Shown here: positions 12,720 through 22,483 of the stretch, piece after piece
How the letters are laid out: every line of letters begins with the position of its first letter
Position numbering within the stretch: position 1 is the first letter of the stretch
Assembly (NCBI GenBank): GCA_025766275.1
Contig: JAFKAC010000121.1
Span: forward strand, 96,030-160,029
Direction of reading: 5' to 3'
Source of the DNA: Lactarius indigo
Lineage: Eukaryota; Basidiomycota; Agaricomycetes; Russulales; Russulaceae
DNA: 64,000 bases
Position numbers and translations under genes: made by a program
The notes under the pieces: generated by a model
Database searches by the model: none
Told to the model about the DNA's origin: nothing
Seen by the model: the letters and a program-made list of their open reading frames with translations, nothing else

Positions 12720-13825
12720 CTGATGCTACAAAATATACTAGGTTTGACTTGACATCTGCCTGTGCCTGTGTATTGGTAGCAGTAAAGTAAGTGTCAGGTT
12801 TAACACACCTGCTAGACTGCTCTTTAGCTTCATATGGGTCTTGATTTGCCTGATCTCACTTGTAGTTGATTTCACTGATTATCTCAGCAATAAGTGCATT
12901 GTCAACCTTTCCCCTGCATTTCTCACCCCACCTTACACCTATACATTCAGCCATAATAGTTGATTTGAGATTATTGCCTTCTTTTTGAGGAGCTGCAGGT
13001 TGTTGCCAGCTGATAATATAACAATGTTAAGGTGGGTGCAGATTGCACAGACTGACCTCACTAACTCTGATTTGATGTCCCTTAGTGCCTGAGATAGTAA
13101 CTGCTAAGACAACATAATGATATTGTTGACAGTAGAAATTAGTAATGCAGCATTCTCCTGACTAGTAGTATTACTGTTTTCTTGGATGTGATGTAAGTCT
13201 GATGCTATTGGCAGTGGTTGAGTGGTAAGAGCTAATTTCTTTGCATTCTCAAAGTAATGCTACATGGTAGCTATATGTTTGCAGAATTAAATGTGTAGGA
13301 AATCCTTACAATTGTACTCATTGATTATTTTATTGACAGAATAAATGTTTTTTTAGTTTAAGGAGCACACCATGACACACCCCTGATTGACAACTTTAAT
13401 ATAGTCATAGGGGATATTTAAGGCAAGTACAAGGATATCATTTGTGTACACTTTTGCTAATTTGAAGCCATTTATATCAATGTCTTGACACTTCAGGCAA
13501 TCAAGGATATGCAGCAATGGATTATTGAGGAGCATATTAATGAGATTGTTGATACACCAGTTGCACTTCCCATTTAGCCATTTTTATTTGAGCACATAGT
13601 GATATCTGAGCCAAAACCCTAAGATATATAAGAATATTACATATGCTTCTAAAAGCATCTTGTTGTCACCTTTCTCAAAGATTGTTCAATCCAGACAGAA
13701 AACAGTGAACCACATCTTCTTGCAAAAGATCTATTTCTGAGTCAGGTACTTGGCTAAGCTCTGGGGGACAAATTTGTCATTCTAAATATCTCTTTGCCAT
13801 GTGCTAAATTTAGTGTCATCTGTAG
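12720..13825 (-). pseudogene. Heavily decayed Mutator-like transposase relic
   Basis: Reading the minus strand in several frames gives a worn copy of the transposase at 3.5-6.5 kb. Matching landmarks in order: FVPQSLAKYL (compare KVPKSLLQYL), FEKGDNKMLLEAY (compare FEEGDTNMLIEAY), an NC.DF..I.FCKHI SWIM finger near 13275-13330, and DPYEAKE..KPD (compare DPYAGGE..KPD) near 12850. The intron after LLEA keeps its place, with donor GTATGT changed to ATATGT. The copy is AT-shifted with many stops. The foldback element at 13829 sits where the relic ends on its 5' side. Old and inactive. Confidence 0.7.
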
Positions 13826-13828
13826 TTA

Positions 13829-15152
13829 CAGCCGTTTACAAATCGATAGAGCGCTTTTCCAAAAAGCGTGGATCTGGCGGGGCTTCGGGAACCCCCGTGT
13901 TGGGGCTTACCATTGACTTACCGGGTTTTTTTTGAAATAATACTAATAATATACCGGGAAAATGACTAAAAAAAAAAGCGATCAAAGCCTCTAGAGTAGA
14001 CATAGTGCCCTTCTTAGTGGGATGGTAGTCCTCCTAAGGCGTCGTATGCAGCCTGCAGAAACTACAGTTACAGTGGCCTGAGCCCCAACTCCGTCTGAGC
14101 ATCTGCAGGTCTTGGGGCATGTGATACGTTGCAAGGTGTCGTGCACGCGTCCGCGGGACGTGCGCCGTCGTATGCGGGTCCGCAGTGATTGGGGATGTGT
14201 TGCTCTTGAAGGGCTAAACGTGCGTGGACGTGTGGCAGGGTCGGGAACAGAAACGAGGTTGGGTTGTTGCAGGTGGTCGAGAATGGTCGTGCACGTTTGC
14301 GCGTGACACGAAACTTCATATAAGTAGTCGCATGAGTCAAGAATACGGTTTTTTCGAGCCAATAAGGCCACGCGCAAATGCGGAACGCTGGGGAATAAAA
14401 CGAATGAGCCAGACTCAACTATGATAAATGTAAGTGACGAAGTTGTGGTGTGGTGTTGATGTCCAAGATAGGAAATAGGGCAGTCACGTGCTCAATTTGT
14501 TCTGCAGACTGCAGTACAGTACAGTGAGCCCAACTTCTTATTACCTGGTCCTCACATCGGACTGTTGAGTTCAGTGACATTTGTTTTCCCCAGCTTTCTG
14601 CATTTGTGTGCGGCCTTATTGGCTCGAAAAAACCGTATTCCCGACTTATGTGACTACTTATATGAAGTTTCGTGTCACGCGCAAACGTGCACGACCATTC
14701 TCGACCACCTGCAACAACCCAACCTCGTTTCTGTTCCCGACCCTGCCACACGTCCACGCACGTTTAGCCCTTCAAGAGCAACACATCCCCAATCACTGCG
14801 GACCCGCATACGACGGCGCACGTCCCGCGGACGCGTGCACGACACCTTGCAACGTATCACATGCCCCAAGACCTGCAGATGCTCAGACGGAGTTGGGGCT
14901 CAGGCCACTGTAACTGTAGTTTCTGCAGGCTGCATACGACGCCTTAGGAGGACTACCATCCCACTAAGAAGGGCACTATGTCTACTCTAGAGGCTTTGAT
15001 CGCTTTTTTTTTTAGTCATTTTCCCGGTATATTATTAGTATTATTTCAAAAAAAACCCGGTAAGTCAATGGTAAGCCCCAACACGGGGGTTCCCGAAGCC
15101 CCGCCAGATCCACGCTTTTTGGAAAAGCGCTCTATCGATTTGTAAACGGCTG
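13829..15152. mobile_element. 1.3-kb foldback (long inverted repeat) element with TA target site
   Basis: Two arms of about 590 bp face each other around a spacer of about 145 bp (14421-14566). The termini CAGCCGTTTAC and GTAAACGGCTG are flanked by TA on both sides (13827-13828 and 15153-15154), consistent with a Tc1/mariner-type TA duplication. The outer 500 bp of each arm (13826-14328 and 14653-15155) appear identical by reading, including the homopolymer lengths. The inner 90 bp are only roughly three-quarters identical. The arms are GC-richer than their surroundings. No transposase is encoded: the mirrored ORFs are the two copies of one arm, so this is a non-autonomous element. Confidence 0.85.
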
Positions 15153-15173
15153 TAAGACCCATTTTTGGATCAG

Positions 15174-15690
15174 GGCTCAAATTGTTGATAAGTAACCCTT
15201 GTACCCTTGTATACTTAGCAGCTTAAAGGACAAGCAGATAATAGACTACAATTAGATTAGATTATGTAATCTGAACAATGTTGAATATGTAGCTTATCTA
15301 TAACATCATATGAACTATACTAAACTTTTATTGTACTATGTTTGTATTCTATTTTTGTTCTTATCTTTATAATAATGTTACTATGATATCATTTCAGTCT
15401 AGACTTTCTTTGTTCTTTACACCTTGTTTTCTATTTGTATATTTCCTTTATCCTATATGTAGCACAATGTCTCTTGTGCTTGTGACTCTGTATTACACCC
15501 CTTATATAAAGGTCACTCCTGTACAGTATAAGTAGAGTGGCTTATATATACTGATCCACATCAGTTCTCTCACTGCTTATGTGTCAGATATCTATCTACT
15601 TCACCTCTGCAAGATCTTTTATTTGCTTCTAGCTACTAGCCTTATCTCACCACAGTCAGTCACTATGAGAATGTACTATTCTCTTGCTGC
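15174..15690 (+). repeat. LTR-like direct repeat, left copy
   Basis: This stretch is a diverged direct copy of 17275-17840. Both open with TGTTRATAAGT, carry ATGATATCA.CATATG, a CTGTACAGTATAAGTA motif and a TATA-like box, then GTTCTC.CTGCT, and end around CTCACCACAGTC. The arrangement suggests old LTRs, either a pair around 1.6 kb of decayed interior or two solo copies. No internal coding sequence or primer site is recognisable. Confidence 0.55.
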
Positions 15691-17274
15691 TCATCACAAA
15701 GGTCTTAAAACTTGGCAATGAAAAAGTGGGTTTGATTGGCACAGAGCACATGTCATCAGCAATTAAATACTATCATTCTCATACCTCTGCAAAAAAACAC
15801 TAATTATTTTTTGTAGCTTCAACAACACATCATAACTACTTCATTTTGTACTTAGTAATAGACACATGTATCTCCTACTCAAATCAGATTTCTATTTGTT
15901 TATTTCTGAATCTGTTTAACATGGAGTGATAGGACCCACCTCTGCAAGTTTCAGTCACATGTTGTTATGGCAGCCGTAGGAGGGCTGTAGGCTTCAATAG
16001 ATGGAGGGATAGGTGGTGTTTCAGTAAATATGGCAAAATGTGGTAACATGTGTCAGTTATTTTTACTGTCTGAAGAGGAGTTCAAATTTCTTGCCAAGTT
16101 GAGTCACATTTTGTCACCTCTTCAGGGACCTAGGTGAGATTGTTGTCTCCAACCTGATCACCTCCATTTACAGACTTCGAATTTCACAGTCACTGTGGTG
16201 ATAGATGATAACATAATAGTAAGGCAAATTTCAGTAGGAATTTCAGGATCTCTGGGATCTGAGGGTGTAGACATATATTCTAGACCACCTCATCACCTTT
16301 GTCAATTTGTCATGACCATAGTTTTTCTCTAATCCTCATTGTATTGTTTAATCTCAAATCTATACATGCAAGAGAACATGCTGTATTTATTTTAGGAAGA
16401 AAAGATGCTAGGAAAATACTGATCTACTGAGATCTTTCAGACTTTGCAGATATGGGTACATTTGCAGAGATGTGGGAACAATAGTACTTAAAAATGTAGG
16501 TATATAATGCATATTTTATTTACTTAAGCCTAGATCTCAATTGGTTCTAATTATTGATGATAAGATATCTGAACTTTGAGATTTGATAAAATCAAGAAAA
16601 TATATCATTCTTACCTAAAATCCACTGAATGATAGCATCCAGGCCACCAGAACCTCTGCATTAATGATTAGTGAAGTACCTTATATTATTAATACTGGCA
16701 AGATGCACCACAACCCCAATAATCCTACATCATAATTGTAAATAACAAGAACCCCTTGTATTGCATAGTGTTATACATCATATTCATTCCTAGGAATGTG
16801 TTACTGAGGATTCAAAACCATTGCTTTTATAATTTTGTCTGGATATATAGGGTGAAGAGGTCAGGCATGAGATTAGATCCCTCTGATGGGAGATTACATC
16901 TATTCTTGTAATACATGAAATCCCCATCAGAGTGTATATTCTTGATCTAAATTTGAGTTAAGTTTGCATTATTCAAATTTAATTGAATTCACTCTTGTTC
17001 AACAAGCATCCTCAATTGAGTAGTGATCTCACTCATGCTGACTATATTAAGCACACATATGCTTTTTCTGACAATTCTAGTTTAGATTAAATAAAATAAA
17101 ATATCAATTTTAGAATGTACTATTTCTTTATTTATCAGGCCCAATCTGATAAGCTACTAATGTGTTCCCATGTGGGTACCTAGATTCAAATGTGTTTCAA
17201 ATTGTCCTTTCCAGTAGGATAGAAATGAGTAAGATGGGAATGACCAGGGGTATATCTGCCAAGGATAGAGGATG
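15691..17274. other. AT-rich interval between the LTR-like repeats
   Basis: No gene, domain or repeat is recognisable in any frame. If the flanking repeats are a pair of LTRs, this would be the decayed interior of that element. Confidence 0.4.
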
Positions 17275-17840
17275 TGTGCGGATTGTTGTTAATAAGTGAC
17301 CCTTGAGCATTTAGCAGCTCAATATGGACTTGTAGATATCGGACTACTGTAGATTAGATTTGATCTGTATAATCTAGGACTCTTAGTTTATCTATGACAT
17401 CACTGTACAATGACATCATATGGACTACTCAAGACTCTTCATTGTACTTCATCCCTTTGTTCTTCTTTAGGTCTTATCCTTATTGTGATGTCACTATGAT
17501 ATCACCGTGTTCTGGACTTTCTTTGTTCTCTTTGCCTTGTTCTCCATTTAGCACACTCCTTTGTCCTGTATGTAGAACAACACTCCTTGTATTCTGTGAC
17601 CCTATGTTACAACTCTTGTAGTAGTGTCACACCACTGTACAGTATAAGTATAGTACCCTGTACACCCTGGTCCACGTTAGTTCTCACTCTGCTGTGCACC
17701 AGGTAAAGTCTTTCCCTTGTAATACTATTATCAGTTCTCACTCTGCTGTGTGCCAGACTTCACTCTTGCTTCACTCTTGACACACCTGTTGCTGCTTCCA
17801 GCTACTCAGTATTTCTCACCACAGTCCTCAGTCTACTGTG
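17275..17840 (+). repeat. LTR-like direct repeat, right copy
   Basis: Second copy of the repeat at 15174-15690, in the same orientation. It shares CTGTACAGTATAAGTA near 17633-17650 and the CTCACCACAGTC end. It contains a tandem duplication of the short motif CAGTTCTCACTCTGCTGTG-like sequence (near 17680 and 17733). Divergence between the copies is high, so the insertion is old. Confidence 0.55.
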
Positions 17841-18568
17841 AGTATATTATTTATGTGTGCTATTCATCAATTGTGTGGGGATAGATGTTAATCTTCACTA
17901 GACAAGGGCAGCCTGCTTTCAGTTGCTTATGCTTCTTTCTAGATTTCTGATTAGTCTTCCTCTGGTAGCCCTTGTTTCCTCCTATACTCTGGCACACACA
18001 CACCTAGAGATGAGAGGCAGTATACACTGCACTTCATATGATGAAATGGTCTGGGCTAAGCAGAGTTCCATGCCATGAGCTGCCTGCTTATTCTTGCACC
18101 ATTGATGGAACTCATTGTTAGAATCCCATTCTAGATTATATCTGTTCTCTCAGTTGTACATTATGCTTCTGTGCAATTGCAAGAGGATGGGATCAATTGG
18201 CTTGGCATTCCAGTGTTTAAATTGGTTAGTGTCTTCACTAGGACTTGTCTTAGCTTATGTCATATTTGTCTTGGCTTGTATTGTGCTTGTCTTAGCCTAT
18301 GTTGTAACTGGCAGCATAGTAGCAGGGGATAATAGTAAGTACAGTACATTCATGTCTCTTCACACTGCATATCTCCCACTACATTCTGTGGACTGTGAAC
18401 TGTTGCACTGTAGCATTGTCTTATATAAGTTAAATAGTAATAATACAAATATTGTTTTATTTGTTTGGGATTTAAAAAAAACAAGATTTATCGAACCTGC
18501 TGAGTTTTGATTGGTGGATGCTGAAACTTGCATTATATGTCTCTGTGTTATTACAAGAACACTATCTG
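17841..18568. other. AT-rich spacer, no gene supported
   Basis: A 131-codon ORF (18115-18510, plus strand) contains a hydrophobic run near its centre but has no recognisable domain, and its surroundings are non-coding. It is not called as a gene. Confidence 0.4.
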
Positions 18569-18952
18569 ACCATCTGATTAGATCATGCAGAATTACACCT
18601 ACATATATACATATATAGAATTATATATGTCCAGAAAGCTTGAGTATGTGGATGTCCACTTCCTGGCCTTCTATGGGGTACAGACAACTTGGTAGACACT
18701 GCATATGCATAAGATGGCTACACACTTTCTAACTTGGCATGTGCATCTAGTATATACAAAGGTGTATATACTAGATGCACATGCCAAGTTAGAAAGTGTG
18801 TAGCCATCTTATGCATATGCAGTGTCTACCAAGTTGTCTGTACCCCATAGAAGGCCAGGAAGTGGACATCCACATACTCAAGCTTTCTGGACATATATAA
18901 TTCTATATATGTATATATGTAGGTGTAATTCTGCATGATCTAATCAGATGGT
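18569..18952. repeat. Perfect 384-bp palindrome, 190-bp arms and 4-nt loop
   Basis: Arms 18569-18758 and 18763-18952 are exact reverse complements as far as I can read, around the loop AAGG (18759-18762). There is no mismatch or indel in 190 bp. The arms are unique in the window and encode nothing recognisable. A transcript through it would fold into one long hairpin. Possible origins are a very recent inverted duplication, a hairpin-type non-autonomous element, or a foldback artefact of sequencing or assembly. Confidence 0.95.
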
Positions 18953-19015
18953 ATCGGTTAAGGGTAATTAAGGGTAGTTTGGATATAACCCTAACATAGG
19001 GTTAGGGTTTATCAT
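18953..19015. repeat. Short telomere-like patch
   Basis: Next to the palindrome there are two TTAAGGG-like motifs, then AACCCTAAC and, facing it, GGGTTAGGG. TTAGGG is the usual fungal telomere repeat. Only single or imperfect units are present, so this is at most an interstitial remnant. Confidence 0.45.
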
Positions 19016-19094
19016 GTGGTCTGTGAAGTCCCACCTCCAACCCAAGCTCATAATATATAGTACCTCTAGCCAACAGTATTGCACCTCTGTACAT

Positions 19095-21655
19095 AATAGG
19101 AGGTCCTGTTGAGCTCAGCTGAGCTCAGCTATGAGTGTCCTGGATACTCATAATATACCCGCATGATTGCATGCACTTTCTGTGTCTCAAAGCCATCTGA
19201 CTTGTTTGATGTGTGTATACGTCAGTTCTATGCCTGAGCACATGCCAGTGAGTGTCTGTACTCATCTGTGAGCGTCCTGGACGCTCACACACTGCATGCA
19301 GACTGCACATCATGTACACACATGATTGTGTGCACCTCCTATGTCTCAAGGCAATATGACTTGTTTTATGTATGTGTGCATCAGTTCTATGCCTGAGCAT
19401 GTGCCAGTGAGTGTCTGTACTCATGTGTGAGCGTCCAGGACGCTCATGCACTGCACATAGACTACACATTGTGTGCACACATGATTGTGTGTATCTGCTG
19501 TGTCTCAGGCATTTAGATTTGTTTGATGTGTGTGTGAATCGGTTATGTATCTCAGCATGGGAAATTGAGTGTCTAAGCTCATTAATGAGCGTCCTGGACG
19601 CTCATACACTGCATACACACTGCACATCATGTGCACACACAATTGTGTGCACCTACTGTGTCTTAAGGTAATCTAATTTGTTTGATATGCATGTGCATCA
19701 GTTCTATGCCTGGGCATGTGCCAGTGAGTGTCTGTACTCATATATGAGCGTCCTGGATGCTCACACAATGCACACACAGTGCGCATTATATGCACACATG
19801 ATTGTGTGCATCTGCTGTGTCTCAAGCATTTAGGTTTGTTTAATGTGCACATGTCTCAATTCTGCATCATAGCACATGACACTGAGTGTCTGTACTCATC
19901 TGTGAGCGTCCTGGACGCTCACATACTATACACAAACTGCACATTATGTGCACATATGATTGTGTGCATCTTTTGTGTTTCAAGCATTATAATTGTTTGA
20001 TGCATGGACACATCAATTCTACATCACAGCACATGACATGGAGTGTCTGTACTCATCTGTGAGCGTCCAGGACGCTCACACACTGCACACACACTGCACA
20101 TTATGTGCACACATGATTGTATGCATCTTCTGTGTTTCAAGAATTATATCTATTTGACACGTGCACACACCAATTCTGCATCACAGCATGTGACATGGAG
20201 TGTCTGTACTCATCTGTGAGCGTCCTGGACGCTCACACACTGCACACAGACTGCACATTATGTGCACATATAATTGTATGCATCTTCTATGTCTCAAGCA
20301 TTATATCTATTTGATGCATGCACACATCAATTCTGCATCACAGCACATGACATGGAGTGTCTGTACTCATCTGTGAGCGTCCTGGACGCTCACATACCAT
20401 ACACAGACTGCACATTATGTGCATACATGATTGTGTGCATCTGCTGTGTCTTAAGCATTATATTTATTTGATGCGCGCACACATCAATTCTGCATCACAG
20501 CACGTGACATGGAGTGTCTGTACTCATCTGTGAGCGTCCTGGACGCTCACATACCATACACAGACTGCACATTATGTGCACACATGATTATGTGCACCTT
20601 CTGTGTCTCAAGCATTCAGATTTGTTTAATATGCATGTGTATCAATTCTGTATCTGAGAATGTGCCACTGAGTATCTGTACTCATCTGCGAGCGTCCTGG
20701 ATGCTCACACGCTGCACGCAGACTGCACATTATGTGCATATATGATTGTGTGCATCTGCTGTGTCTTAAGCATTATATTTATTTGATGCGCGCACACATC
20801 AATTCTGCATCACAGCACGTGAAATGGAGTGTCTGTACTCATCTGTGAGCGTCCTGGACGCTCACACACTGCACACAGACTGCACATTATGTGCATACAT
20901 GATTGTGTGCATCTGCTGTGTCTTAAGCATTATATTTATTTGATGCACGCACACATCAATTCTGCATCACAGCACATGACATGAAGTGTCTGTACTCATC
21001 TGTGAGCGTCCTGGACGCTCACATACCATACACAGACTGCACATTATGTGCACACATGATTATGTGCACCTGCTGTGTCTCAAGCATTCAGATTTGTTTA
21101 ATATGCATGTGTATCAATTCTGTATCTGAGAATGTGCCACTGAGTGTCTGTACTCATCTGCGAGCGTCCTGGACGCTCACACACTGCTTACACACTGCAC
21201 ATTATGTGCACACATGATTGTATGCATCTTCTGTGTTTCAAGAATTATATTTGTTTGATGCGCGCACACATCAATTCTATATCACAGCACATGACACTGA
21301 GTGTCTGTACTCATCTGTGAGCGTCCTGGACGCTCACACACTGCACACACACTGCACATTATGTGCACACATGATTGTATGCATCTTCTGTGTTTCAAGA
21401 ATTATATCTATTTGACACGTGCACATACCAATTCTGCATCACAGCACGTGACATGGAGTGTCTGTACTCATCTGTGAGCGTCCTGGACGCTCACACACTG
21501 CACACAGACTGCACATTATGTGCACACATGATTGTATGCATCTTCTATGTCTCAAGCATTATATCTGTTTGATGTGCACACACATCAATTCTGCATCACA
21601 GCACATGACACTGAGTATCTGTACTCATCTGTGAGCATCTAGGATGCTCACAGAC
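19095..21655. repeat. 157-158-bp tandem satellite array, about 16 units
   Basis: Units of 157-159 bp, each with the palindrome TGAGCGTCCWGGACGCTCA. It starts at 19133 (worn), 19270, 19429, 19587, 19746, 19904, 20061, 20218, 20375, 20532, 20690, 20847, 21004, 21162, 21319, 21476 and 21633 (worn). The rest of the unit (TGCACATTATGTGCACACATGATTG-like, then a CATCAATTCTGCATCAC-like block) does not resemble the 110-bp satellite. TGCACATTATGTGCA is itself nearly palindromic. The left edge begins with a small AGCTGAGCTCAGCT repeat. Short ORFs inside are repeat shadows. Confidence 0.95.
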
Positions 21656-21689
21656 TGCATATAGAGTGTACATGTTGTTAATGATGTGC

Positions 21690-21742
21690 CTAGCCCACCC
21701 CTGGCCCACCCCTGGCCTACCCCTGGTCCACCCCTGGGCATG
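21690..21742. repeat. 12-bp minisatellite, about four copies
   Basis: CCCACCCCTGGC-type units repeat about four times just after the satellite. The tract marks the change from AT-rich to GC-balanced DNA. Confidence 0.7.
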
Positions 21743-22483
21743 CTGCTGAATTCACCCCTAGGGTGTGTAAAAAGTGCTCATAAGAAGTCTCTCGTAGATC
21801 AAGGACCGGCGCTTAGCATGTCGACGGACGAAACGAGTACGTGACCGGCGCTAGTCCGGCCCGGAAAGAAGTAGTTCCTAGCAGTGGGCGCTAATCTGAG
21901 ATCTGATCTCACGGAGATCTCCGAGGGGAGCCGGGTGCCAGGGGGCTGGCACAGGCACTTAGGCACAGGGGCGCAAGGTACAGGCCCGAGATGCATCTCA
22001 TGGGAATAAACCCCAGGGGATAATTCGAGGGATTCCCCTTTACCGCGCGCGCAAGGTACGTCCGTTCCCGAGTCACCGCATTGACTCACTTACTTTTGGG
22101 GATGTCCGGACCTTGTCCACGGAGTTTCTTATCAGTTGTATGTACAGTTTACCACTAGTCAATCCATGGGGATCTGACGGTCTTGCGAAACTAGTGACAT
22201 GTACATTTGGGGTGCGTCGTAATTCCCGTCGCTGACTTTGTCAGCTTTCAGGGTAGGCTGTAGTACACCACCGAAGGTCGACCTGACCCCCACAGATTAT
22301 CCGCTGAATTCCCCTCACGGGGCAGCCGGTCCGGTTCACTTACCATTTTTAGACGATCGTATCCTGAAGAGCATAAAAGCGAAAGGATTGCGTTGTTGGG
22401 ATCCCCCAGCAGTACCTTGGTACGTCGTCCTCTCCGCCCCTTCAGTTTAACACACCACCTTCGGTGGTGTAGTACAGCCTCAC
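21743..22483. other. Unassigned DNA with a 20-bp inverted repeat
   Basis: No gene is recognised. CTGTAGTACACCACCGAAGG at 22258-22277 faces a one-mismatch reverse complement at 22458-22477, enclosing about 180 bp. The right arm ends a few bases before the breakpoint of the truncated gypsy element, so the repeat may relate to that rearrangement. Confidence 0.45.

Noticed and set aside
13991..14990. Two near-identical 128- and 141-codon ORFs as a duplicated gene
   Set aside because: They are the same sequence read from the two arms of the foldback element and show no domain.
13826..15155. TTA/TAA flanks as a Harbinger-type target duplication of the foldback element
   Set aside because: The flanks are TTA on the left and TAA on the right, which is not a direct repeat; only TA is shared in direct orientation.
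19125..21572. Cys/His-rich short ORFs in the second satellite
   Set aside because: They follow the tandem period, lack a common start and are products of TGC/CAC-rich repeat sequence.
22393..22483. Upstream 30 codons of the 780-codon ORF as part of pol
   Set aside because: They do not match the same region of elements A and B; homology starts at MDFITKL.
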